Part shown: piece after piece, positions 14,942 to 22,873 of the stretch
How positions within the stretch are numbered: position 1 is the first letter of the stretch
Layout: each line of letters starts with the position of its first letter
NCBI GenBank assembly: GCA_965116195.1
Contig: OZ220491.1
Location: forward strand, 3,348,001 to 3,412,000
Length of the DNA stretch: 64,000 nucleotides
Direction of reading: 5' to 3'
DNA from: Aldehydirespirator sp965116195
GTDB lineage: Bacteria > Actinomycetota > Acidimicrobiia > Acidimicrobiales > Aldehydirespiratoraceae
Program-made: the position numbers and the translations under genes
The notes under the pieces: model-generated
The model's database searches: none
The model's input: only the letters and a program-made list of their open reading frames with translations
Told to the model about the DNA's origin: nothing

Positions 14942-16276
14942 ATGATCGTTCGAGGCTGTCACTTCTCGTTCGCCACCGAAGAGGGCGCAGCTCTTGCCAC
15001 GCTGTATTACCCCGGCGACGACAGCAGGCTCGCAGAGGCTCGCCTGACCGGACAGGTTCCGGCACTTGAAACCGACGCTCCTTGGCCGCTGGTCGTGATG
15101 ATGCCAGGCATCAATGTGGCTGCCGACGGCTACCGCTGGCTGGCTCACCGGCTGGTGACCGACGGGTTGTGCGTCGTGACCTATGCGGTCATCGGCTCTC
15201 TGGGGCCTGCAGGCCGCGGCATCACCCCCGGTATGGATCTGGCCGCTCTGGGCCCTGAAAAAATCGGCACCAGGCCATCTTCCACAGTGCTCGGCCCACT
15301 GCTCGGGTGCCTGCACACAAAGCCGTCCCCGTCAACACAGGTAGCTTCAACCCAGCACACCAAGGACGGTTCCCTGGACACGGCATCCCTACCAACGCCT
15401 AGAGCTTCAACTCTGGACAGCACCGAGAGGCTCGTGGACACTTCAACCCAGCACACCAAGGACGGTTCCCTGGACACGGCATCCCTACCAACGCAGAAAG
15501 CTCCAGTCCTGGACAGCACCGAAGGACTCGTGGACACTTCAACCCGACACGCCAACGACGGTTCCCTGGACACGGCATCCCTACCAACGCCTAGAGCTTC
15601 AACTCTGGACAGTACCGAGAGGCTCGTGGACACTTCAACCCGACACGCCAACGACGGGATCATGGACGCGAAGTCCTCAAAGAAGGAGGGGGTTTCAGCC
15701 CTGGACGGCACCCCGGTGGACGGGTTGGTGGACCTTGACCAAGTGGTGCTGGGCGGCCACTCAGCAGGAGGCACGATGGCCCTGCACAACAGCAACCCGG
15801 CGTGGGTACCTGGTTTGCGGGCGGTGTTCAGTTACGGGGGCCACACCATGACCGCCTCGGGGCACGGACATCCCACGGGCACAGTCATACCGATACCAGC
15901 TGGCGTACCGGTAATGCTGTTGGCCGGTACTGACGACGGGGTGATCTCGGCCAGCCGCGACCGCTACGGCCGCTGTGGCGACGATGTCCACGATCCCATC
16001 CGTCGCACCTTTGCTGAAGCCGTCGGACGTAACCGGGATGACTCGTGGCTGATTGAGTTGTCCAACGCAGGACACTTCGCCATCTGCTGGCCGGTAGACA
16101 CCACGAGCGGCCGCACCTACCTGGAATCTGGCAACCCTGCCGCCAGTCAGCAAGTGCGAGCGCTGCTCGGTGACCTCATCGCTGCGTTCATCGCCAGCGC
16201 CCTGGGAAGATCAGACACCACCGACCTTGAGCGCCTCGCCACACACCAAGCAGTAAACCACCGGGAGCGGCGTTGA
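14942..16276 (+). CDS. Chlorophyllase-like alpha/beta hydrolase with repeat insertion
   Basis: Protein of 444 residues. The alpha/beta-hydrolase core is split. The first part (1-118) has VVMMPGINVAADGYRWLAHRL, the strand-turn region before the lid. The nucleophile elbow VLGGHSAGGTMA lies near residue 275 (Ser in GHSAGG), an Asp in LLAGTDDGVIS near 327 and the His in LSNAGHFAI near 377. The layout of the nucleophile elbow and the N-terminal ester-hydrolase region is like chlorophyllases and dienelactone-hydrolase relatives. Chlorophyllase or pheophytinase removes phytol early in chlorophyll breakdown, which fits the neighbours. Residues about 135-240 are an insertion of a 32-residue repeat. 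Substrate assignment is inference from family and context. Confidence 0.6.
   Translation: MIVRGCHFSFATEEGAALATLYYPGDDSRLAEARLTGQVPALETDAPWPLVVMMPGINVAADGYRWLAHRLVTDGLCVVTYAVIGSLGPAGRGITPGMDLAALGPEKIGTRPSSTVLGPLLGCLHTKPSPSTQVASTQHTKDGSLDTASLPTPRASTLDSTERLVDTSTQHTKDGSLDTASLPTQKAPVLDSTEGLVDTSTRHANDGSLDTASLPTPRASTLDSTERLVDTSTRHANDGIMDAKSSKKEGVSALDGTPVDGLVDLDQVVLGGHSAGGTMALHNSNPAWVPGLRAVFSYGGHTMTASGHGHPTGTVIPIPAGVPVMLLAGTDDGVISASRDRYGRCGDDVHDPIRRTFAEAVGRNRDDSWLIELSNAGHFAICWPVDTTSGRTYLESGNPAASQQVRALLGDLIAAFIASALGRSDTTDLERLATHQAVNHRERR
15345..15660 (+). repeat. 96-bp coding repeat, about 3.3 copies
   Basis: CTTCAACCCAGCACACCAAG or its CGACACGCCAACG variant recurs at 15345, 15441, 15537 and 15633 with a 96-bp period. 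It keeps the hydrolase frame open and encodes units like HTKDGSLDTASLPTPRASTL. It separates the two halves of the hydrolase fold. Confidence 0.95.
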
Positions 16277-16353
16277 GCCAGCAATCCGGCACCAAACATG
16301 CGGGGAACCAACCCCATGATTGCCACCGGCAACACCCCTGTAAAGGCAACCAC

Positions 16354-17160
16354 ATGAACAAACGCATTGTGATCACCGGCAGCACCCGGGGCATCGGCAA
16401 CGGGTTGGCCCGTGAGTTCCTGAAACGCCAATGCCAGGTGGCGATCAGCGGACGCTCGGCTGACAGCGTCAAGGATGTGGTCAACGAACTGAGTCAGTAT
16501 TACGGAACGTCCAAGGTGTGCGGAGCGGCCTGCGATGTCGCCAACTCCCACCAACTCCAAGAGCTGTGGGATCATGCAGTTGCGGCCTTCGGTGGTGTTG
16601 ACGTGTGGATCAACAACGCCGGGGTCAGCATCGGGCGCAAGCAACTGTGGGAACAAGACGAAGATCACCTTTCCAGGCTGGTCGAGACCAACCTGACCGG
16701 CGTGCTGCTGGCCTCCAGAACTGCCATTGCCAACATGGTGCAGCAAGGTCACGGCCAGGTGTGGAACACCGAGGGATTCGGTTCTGATGGCGCAACTCAA
16801 GTCGGTATGGCCGCCTACGGTGCCACCAAGCGCGCCGTGCGCTATCTGCGCAAAGCACTGATCAAAGAAACCGCCGACACTCCCGTGCAGGTATGCACCC
16901 TCTCACCGGGCATTGTCGTCACCGACCTGCTCACAGGCGACTACGACCTCACGTCAGAACAATGGGAAAAGTCCAAGAAAATCTTCAACATTCTCGCCGA
17001 TGAAGTTCACACCGTCACTCCCTGGCTGACCGACCACATATTGGCCACTGACAAGTCCGGTGCCCGAGTGGTGTGGCTGAACCGTCGCAAGGCGTTCACC
17101 CGTTTCTTGGCAGCCGGCTTTCGCAGGCGCGATCTGTTCGCTGACATCAAAGGCGCGTAG
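16354..17160 (+). CDS. NYC1/NOL-like short-chain dehydrogenase (chlorophyll b reductase family)
   Basis: Protein of 268 residues from the ATG at 16354 (AAAGG seven bases upstream). The Rossmann cofactor site is T8-G-S-T-R-G-I-G15, NNAG is at 87-90 and the catalytic Y155-x3-K159 lies in AAYGATKR. Several features match plant NYC1/NOL rather than ordinary SDRs: VITGSTRGIG-x-x-LAREFL, WINNAG, the N-T-E-G-F-G-S-D-G segment (138-146; plant NOL has N-I-D-G-A-G-S-D-G), LSPGIVVTDLL (183-193) and KIFNILAD (209-216). NYC1/NOL reduces the C7 formyl of chlorophyll b with NADPH. It follows the hydrolase gene by 77 bases on the same strand. Other NYC1-like SDRs with different substrates may exist, so the activity is a hypothesis. 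Confidence 0.7.
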   Translation: MNKRIVITGSTRGIGNGLAREFLKRQCQVAISGRSADSVKDVVNELSQYYGTSKVCGAACDVANSHQLQELWDHAVAAFGGVDVWINNAGVSIGRKQLWEQDEDHLSRLVETNLTGVLLASRTAIANMVQQGHGQVWNTEGFGSDGATQVGMAAYGATKRAVRYLRKALIKETADTPVQVCTLSPGIVVTDLLTGDYDLTSEQWEKSKKIFNILADEVHTVTPWLTDHILATDKSGARVVWLNRRKAFTRFLAAGFRRRDLFADIKGA

Positions 17161-17539
17161 AGTCTTCCTTTACCGTACTGCGATCCGGTGCAGTGTCATC
17201 GTCCGCAGACTCCGGTTCGGCTGCTGTTTGGCCAGGTGCTGAAACGCTGGTTTTGGTTTCAGTCTCAGACAAGGGCTTGCCTAGCCTGATAATCTCAATT
17301 TCGCGCCTGTTGGCTCGTATTTCTCGTCCGTTAGCCTTCACTTCGCCTGCCAACTCGATTATCTTTCTCCCATTTTCTTCAATGGCGTCGCGGTTATTGT
17401 CTACCTTGGTGTCCAGGTTGTCTATCTTGGTGTCTAGCCCATCAATCCTGTTCAGAATCAATTTCATGCTGAACCCGAAAGACGAGATCAAGGCAACCCC
17501 GAACATGCTTATGATGACTCCAATGATGGTTGTGTCCAT
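17147..17539 (-). CDS. Small membrane-anchored coiled-coil protein
   Basis: Protein of 130 residues starting MDTTIIGVIISMFGVALISS at the ATG at 17539. One N-terminal membrane helix (about 4-22) is followed by a coiled coil with heptad-like repeats (IDGLDTKIDNLDTKVDNNRDAI, then ANGREIRANRREIEI) and an acidic tail. An in-frame upstream start at 17644 would add residues that look non-coding. It overlaps the 3' end of the convergent SDR gene by 14 bases. It is similar in design to the protein at 37626 (helix plus D-x-x-N/D repeats). The role is unknown. Confidence 0.65.
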   Translation of the reverse strand: MDTTIIGVIISMFGVALISSFGFSMKLILNRIDGLDTKIDNLDTKVDNNRDAIEENGRKIIELAGEVKANGREIRANRREIEIIRLGKPLSETETKTSVSAPGQTAAEPESADDDTAPDRSTVKEDSTRL

Positions 17540-17755
17540 GCTGCTCTCCGTTGTTGTCGCTGCTGCCCGCCGATTTGCGTAGCATATCATGTGATACCAT
17601 GACTGTTGCCATAAAGCAACCTGGGCATCCGAGAACTTCGCCAATATGCTAGGTCTTGACGGAGCCGACGTGGCTGGCGGGCGAGCGCCCAGTCCACCGG
17701 TTCAGGGTCGCGCGCTGCAATCACGGGCCGCGCCATGTCGAGGCCAAGTTGGGCA
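17540..17755. other. Short intergenic region
   Basis: About 215 bases between the coiled-coil gene and the end of the transporter gene. Nothing was recognised apart from ordinary sequence. Confidence 0.4.
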
Positions 17756-20524
17756 TCAGGGTTTGGGGATTGAACCGCTGCGAGCTATGGCAGACGGGTC
17801 TCCTCCCAGGTAACTGCTCACCACCGCCGGATCTGCCTGCACCTCAGCGGGAGTGCCCTCGGCGATGACCGATCCGACCTCCATGGCAATCAGGCGATCA
17901 CATACCGAGGTCAAAAGCGGCATGTCATGCTCAATCACCACCAGGGTCATGCCATAGACCTCACGGATGCGAGCGATCACCGCACCCAGAGCTTCCGTCT
18001 CGGCTTGGGCAATGCCCGCCGACGGCTCATCCATGAGCAGCAGTCGGGGGCGTAGCGCGACATTGGCTGCCAACTCAACCAGACGGCGCTCGCCGGTTGA
18101 CAGCACACTAACGGGCCGGTCGGCCAGACCACCGAGGCCAAACAGGGCCAGAGTGTCTGAAGTCTGGTCTTCAAGCCTGCGTTCGATCTGCGATCCGCCG
18201 GTCACGAACCTGTACTCGCTGGCTCGCTGATTGGCGACAAAGACAATCTCACGGGCCGTCATGGTGGGAAACAGCGGCGCGTTCTGGAATGAGCGCACCA
18301 AGCCCCGACGACTGCGGGTCTCCGGTGCCAAGCGTGTAATGTTGGCACCGTCAAGGATCACCTCACCAGCCTCGGGGCGCAGAAACCCGCTGATGACCTC
18401 GAACACAGTCGTTTTGCCGGCACCGTTGGGGCCGATCAGTCCAAGCGTCTCGCCTGGCTCAACGCCGAAAGAGACATCATCTGCTGCCACCAGGTCACCA
18501 AATCGCTTGGTCAGACCCCAGACCTCCAACGCTGCGCCAGCGCTTTTGTCTTGAGGTTGAGACGGCGCGGCCAGCAAGTCTGTCACCGAGGTGGATTCAG
18601 CCGACAGGTCCGCATCAGAGGCGCGAGCCTCCACAGGACCTACACCCCGCAGCCGGGCGATCAGGTCAAACAGGTTGCGGCGAGTGCTGGCCAGCAGGCC
18701 GTGAAATCCACGAGGCTGTTCCAGAATCAAGATCAGCCACGCTGCGTTCAATCCAGCCAGAGCCGTGAGTTCTAGGTCGAAGTACTCACGGATGCCGATC
18801 AGATAAGCAGCACCCAGAAGCGGCCCTGTCAATTCTGTCAGACCGCCGATCACCGCCAGTGACACCACGTTGACACTGTCGCTTGGAGTAAAAATGCTGC
18901 GGCTGACAAAAGTGTTGCTGGTGGCCAGGATCACCCCTCCAACACCCGCAACGAACCCGGCAAATGCATAGGCCGCCAGCAACACCCGTCGGGGAGCAAT
19001 CTGAAGCACCCGAGCAGCCGCCTCATTGTCCCGGGTGGCAACGAGTGTCCGTCCGAAAGACGAACGACGCAACCAGCCAGCGGCGGCAAGCACAACCAGA
19101 AAGGTCAGCAACGCAACAAAATAGAACTGCCGCGACGTAACAAGGTCATAGCCCAAAACGCTGAGCGGACGCGAGGACAAGCCGACACCAAAAGCCCAGT
19201 CCTGTCGAAGCAGCCAACTGAACGTGGCCAGAGCGAACGCAAGCGTTGCAACCGCCAATTGCAACCCTCGAGCCCGCAACGCGGGCAGGCCAACTGCGGC
19301 AGACGCAGCGGCTGCGGTGGCACCCCCACACAACAGGCCCAGCAACAGACTGCCGGTACCGGTGGCGACACGCACGCCGACCACGGCACCGATAGCCGCA
19401 AATGCGACCTGTCCAAGCGAGAGCTGCCCGGCCAGACCCGTCAAAAAGCTCACCGAGATACCGATGGTGGCAAAGGCAACAACGGTGGACAAAACGAAGG
19501 CAGTCCGGTTGCTTATACCAAAGGCAAGAAGCACTGCCGCAACGGCACCGATGCCCCCCACCACCCATCCCAGGTGGCGTATCAACCAGATGTCACGGTA
19601 GGCATCAGGCAGTCGGCGTTGCAGTTCAAGGCTGGACCAGCGTTCGGGTTGCTCCCGTCCGGAACGCACCTGCAGGATCACGCCCACCAACACGAGCACG
19701 AAGAGCGTCACCTCAAACCAACCCGTGGCTTCGGGGTTTGTAGCAAAGAGTTGCTCAACCACACCGATTCCCAGACCTGCTAAAAAGGCCACAGGAAGGC
19801 TGGCAAACCGAGCCAGTGCGGCCACGGCGAGGCCGCGAATGATGAAGTCGGGGCCCAGCGCATCGGCAGTGACAGTTGACTGGTTCGGGAGGATGAGCAT
19901 GGCGGCAAAAGCGGCAATCGCTCCGGCCAACCCCCACGACAGCATCGCCATGTGCCGAGGCTCCACCCCGGCCAGAGTGGCTGAGTCCGGGTTGGCAGCC
20001 GCGGCGCGGATGGCCAGGCCGTACCGGCTCCGCTGCAGGAACACATAAAGCGCTCCAACCACCACAGGTGAAAGACACAGCAGAGCCGTGGCCGACGGCG
20101 ACACGAACACGGTCAAGTCAAACTGCGGGAACCCCGGCGGCTGAGGAAAGCTGCCACCGCCGAGACCACCTTGGGAAAACGACAGTGCCAGCAACAACAA
20201 GGCCTCGGCGGCACCCAACACAGCCACCATTGACAACACCTTGGGGGCTGCGGCAAGTCTTCGTACCACCAAAGACTCAATGCCGGCTGCGAGCAACGCG
20301 GCCACGACCAGCGCGCCGACGAAGCCGAGCCAGTAGGGAATGCCGTAATCCTTGACAACGACCGACATCATCGAGGCTGCAACCAGGCCGATTGATCCGT
20401 GGGCGAAGTTGATGAACCCGCTGGTGCGGTATGCCAGCACCAAGCCGATACCCAGCAGGGCATAGCCGACACCAAAGATCGACCCCAACAACACCAGCGG
20501 ACCCGAGAGATCAAATGAACCCAT
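17756..20524 (-). CDS. LivH-LivM-LivG triple fusion, branched-chain-type ABC transporter
   Basis: A 922-residue single polypeptide that combines three normally separate subunits. Residues about 1-290 are a LivH permease (YRTSGFINFAHGSIG motif), about 310-610 a LivM permease (GLAGQLSLGQVAFAAIGA), and about 665-915 a LivG ATPase. The ATPase has Walker A GPNGAGKTT, the FQNAPLFPTMTARE Q-loop region, signature LSTGERR and Walker B LLLMDEPSAGIA. The family imports branched-chain amino acids, urea, aromatic acids or other carboxylates. The start was set at ATG 20524 rather than the adjacent GTG at 20527. The MFS-LivF fusion and the binding protein lie upstream in the same direction and would complete the transporter. 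Confidence 0.9.
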   Translation of the reverse strand: MGSFDLSGPLVLLGSIFGVGYALLGIGLVLAYRTSGFINFAHGSIGLVAASMMSVVVKDYGIPYWLGFVGALVVAALLAAGIESLVVRRLAAAPKVLSMVAVLGAAEALLLLALSFSQGGLGGGSFPQPPGFPQFDLTVFVSPSATALLCLSPVVVGALYVFLQRSRYGLAIRAAAANPDSATLAGVEPRHMAMLSWGLAGAIAAFAAMLILPNQSTVTADALGPDFIIRGLAVAALARFASLPVAFLAGLGIGVVEQLFATNPEATGWFEVTLFVLVLVGVILQVRSGREQPERWSSLELQRRLPDAYRDIWLIRHLGWVVGGIGAVAAVLLAFGISNRTAFVLSTVVAFATIGISVSFLTGLAGQLSLGQVAFAAIGAVVGVRVATGTGSLLLGLLCGGATAAAASAAVGLPALRARGLQLAVATLAFALATFSWLLRQDWAFGVGLSSRPLSVLGYDLVTSRQFYFVALLTFLVVLAAAGWLRRSSFGRTLVATRDNEAAARVLQIAPRRVLLAAYAFAGFVAGVGGVILATSNTFVSRSIFTPSDSVNVVSLAVIGGLTELTGPLLGAAYLIGIREYFDLELTALAGLNAAWLILILEQPRGFHGLLASTRRNLFDLIARLRGVGPVEARASDADLSAESTSVTDLLAAPSQPQDKSAGAALEVWGLTKRFGDLVAADDVSFGVEPGETLGLIGPNGAGKTTVFEVISGFLRPEAGEVILDGANITRLAPETRSRRGLVRSFQNAPLFPTMTAREIVFVANQRASEYRFVTGGSQIERRLEDQTSDTLALFGLGGLADRPVSVLSTGERRLVELAANVALRPRLLLMDEPSAGIAQAETEALGAVIARIREVYGMTLVVIEHDMPLLTSVCDRLIAMEVGSVIAEGTPAEVQADPAVVSSYLGGDPSAIARSGSIPKP

Positions 20525-20732
20525 CACGTCCTACCCGATCCCGCAACCAGACGAACCCCATCGCACCTACCAAATTCCATCGGCCATAACCAAATCGGAC
20601 TGGCGTGTGTTCGGCGATTCCCACCCATCACGCCCTACCGGTCCCGCAGCCATACAAACCCATCTCAAGAAGTTCCTGCTGAAAGGTCCACCAATCACGG
20701 CCTACCCCGATCCTGCGGCCGAAACGAATCCA
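20525..20732 (-). repeat. Imperfect copies of the transporter start region
   Basis: On the minus strand the start region reads GGGATCGGGTAGGACGTGATGGGTTC. Diverged copies lie upstream near 20624-20645 (GGGACCGGTAGGGCGTGATGGG) and near 20692-20715 (AGGATCGGGGTAGGCCGTGATTGG). The first copy retains a ribosome site and ATG, the second has ATT. This is a further example of start regions duplicated ahead of a gene. Confidence 0.7.
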
Positions 20733-22724
20733 TCACATCCGGGGATTCCGGCTGAGAGCACTGGCCAAGCCTTCAAGATAGGCAGCCTGAATCAGGTTGG
20801 GCCGGTCACGCAGTTGCGCGGACGGACCCGAGTATCCGATCTCACCCTTTTCCATCACGTAGGCGTGGTCAGAGACAGACAGCGCGATGTTGACAGACTG
20901 TTCCACCAGCAGCACCGCTGCGCCTGCCTCGGCGATCCGGCGTATCACCGGCAGCAGGTCCGCGATCACCGTTGGTGCCAGACCCAGCGAGAACTCGTCA
21001 ATCAGCAGCAGCCGGGGAGGCACAACAACGGCCCTGGCCAACGCCAGCATCTGCTTCTCGCCGCCGGACAGGGTTGCCGCCTGTTGAGTTGACCGCTCAG
21101 CCAGGCGGGGAAACAAATCGTACACCTGTGCGATGCGCGCCTGGCGACGCGACCCGGTTGTGCTGTGGCCAAACAGGTTGAGGTTCTCAGCAACGGTCAA
21201 AGGGCCGACAACCGCCTCACCGCCGACCACCTGGTGCAAGCCCATGCCAAACCGCCAGGTGGGTCGGGTCTTGGTGATGTCCAGGCCGGCATAGACGATA
21301 CGTCCACCTGCGGCAGGCTCAAGTCCTGAGACGGCCCGCAGCAAGGTCGTCTTGCCTGCGCCGTTGGTTCCCAACAACGCCACCACCGCTCCCTCCTCCA
21401 CCCGCAGGTCCACATCAAAAAGCACCTGCACTGACTGGTAGGCCACCGACAGCCGCTCAATCGACAGCAGCGGAGGGCGGGAGCCGATGTCATAGACCCG
21501 GCGGGGAACGCTTGTGGCTTGTGCTCCGGCCACGAGAGCTCTGGCCGCATAGGACGAAGGTGCTCCGCGGCGTACCCGCCAGCCCACCACCACAAGCGGC
21601 AGACCGAGCCAGGCAATCTTCCACTGCTCTGACCACGAACCGATCACGTGGGCGTTGACCAGTGATGCTGCCATCGCGCCGATGCCGGCCCAGAGCACCT
21701 GCCGGGCGGCCACTGTTCGGCGAATCCCGGGGGCGAGCGTTGTGAACACAGCCGCATCCAGTCCGGTTGCAGCCAGGCTGAGGGCACCGCCGGCCACCAG
21801 CCAGCACGCCACCAGCCCGATATAGGTGAACGACAATCCACCCAACAGCACAAGGAGGCCCGCGACCAGCAACTGGGTACCGATGGCATCGGCCCTGCTG
21901 CCGCCGACCAGCCGATGCAGTCGGTGATACCAGGGGCCGGCCATGTTGATCAGCGCACCCGCCCCGGCCCCTGCCAGCAACACCAGAGCGGTCTGGGTGT
22001 TGCTGCGCTGCCATTCGCCAAGCAGCAACGACTGCGCTGGGGCGGCACCGGCGATCACCAGGACACCCCCGGCGAACGCCGCTGCGTAAGCTCTGAGAGC
22101 CCACGGCACGTCGGTGCGTGCAACGGTGGCCTCCACCTCGTGATCCTCGTCGTGGATCAAAGAGTGACGCCAGCCGATCAGCAACGTGGTACCCAGCATC
22201 ACTGCCGAACAGACCCACAGCAGCGTGCCGATACCAATCGAGACCAGCGCACGTAACGCCAGCGGCCAGGCAGCCCCGGCAGCCACCGCAGCCCAGTACC
22301 AGGAGAGGGCACGAAACCGATCAACCGGGCTGGCATCAGTAGCCAGCAATATTCGGTGAGTCACCAAGCCCGGTGCCACACCGACCGACAACAGCACGCC
22401 ACCGCTGACGAACATGACCGGCTCCACAGTCCAAGCCATCAACGCCAGACCAAACGCAGCCATCAGACCGCCGAACACAAGCAACACTCCGGCGGGCAAC
22501 TTGTCGCGGAACCTTGGCACAGCCAGCGCAGCGATCAACGCCACAACGCCCAGCAGCGTCATCTCAGGTGTGAGTGCGCCCACCAAACGCAAGCGCTCGG
22601 CTGTCTCGGCTCGCCAGAACAGCAGCACCGGCAATGGTGACACCAAGGCTGCGCCCTGGCAACAAATCACCGCCAAGCGGCCGGGGTCACCCGGACTTCC
22701 GCCGGTTGCGCCTGCGCCTGCCAT
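20733..22724 (-). CDS. MFS-like membrane protein fused to a LivF ATPase
   Basis: A 663-residue fusion. Residues about 20-400 contain roughly ten to twelve hydrophobic segments in an MFS-like arrangement (for example LLGVVALIAALAVPRFRDKLPAG). Residues about 420-655 are a LivF-type ATPase with Walker A LLGTNGAGKTT, signature TLSGGEKQM, Walker B LLLIDEFSLGLAP and the family's LVEQSVNIAL H-loop replacement. LivF pairs with LivG in branched-chain-type importers, so this should be the second ATPase of the complex whose other parts are the triple fusion downstream. The role of the attached MFS-like part is unknown. It may be an accessory transporter or a membrane anchor. Confidence 0.85.
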   Translation of the reverse strand: MAGAGATGGSPGDPGRLAVICCQGAALVSPLPVLLFWRAETAERLRLVGALTPEMTLLGVVALIAALAVPRFRDKLPAGVLLVFGGLMAAFGLALMAWTVEPVMFVSGGVLLSVGVAPGLVTHRILLATDASPVDRFRALSWYWAAVAAGAAWPLALRALVSIGIGTLLWVCSAVMLGTTLLIGWRHSLIHDEDHEVEATVARTDVPWALRAYAAAFAGGVLVIAGAAPAQSLLLGEWQRSNTQTALVLLAGAGAGALINMAGPWYHRLHRLVGGSRADAIGTQLLVAGLLVLLGGLSFTYIGLVACWLVAGGALSLAATGLDAAVFTTLAPGIRRTVAARQVLWAGIGAMAASLVNAHVIGSWSEQWKIAWLGLPLVVVGWRVRRGAPSSYAARALVAGAQATSVPRRVYDIGSRPPLLSIERLSVAYQSVQVLFDVDLRVEEGAVVALLGTNGAGKTTLLRAVSGLEPAAGGRIVYAGLDITKTRPTWRFGMGLHQVVGGEAVVGPLTVAENLNLFGHSTTGSRRQARIAQVYDLFPRLAERSTQQAATLSGGEKQMLALARAVVVPPRLLLIDEFSLGLAPTVIADLLPVIRRIAEAGAAVLLVEQSVNIALSVSDHAYVMEKGEIGYSGPSAQLRDRPNLIQAAYLEGLASALSRNPRM

Positions 22725-22873
22725 GCCGAAGTGTGATCAGTCGTTGATAACCGCTGGATTACCGATGGCTGATGGATTACCCGACAGCATCATATGGCCC
22801 AACAGAAATCATGCAGCATCATTCAGCATCATTCAGCGTAAGGTTCGTTGACAATGATGAACTCTGCATCATG

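Noticed and set aside
14745..15316. N-terminal extension of the 14225 lipocalin-like protein
   Set aside because: The extension is the 39-bp repeat plus antisense of the hydrolase gene. A GTG with a ribosome site at 14680 gives a complete domain.
3908..17160. A STAY-GREEN (Mg-dechelatase) gene expected for a full chlorophyll pathway
   Set aside because: No protein in the cluster showed the family's sequence pattern. DUF3891 and the lipocalin-like proteins do not match it.
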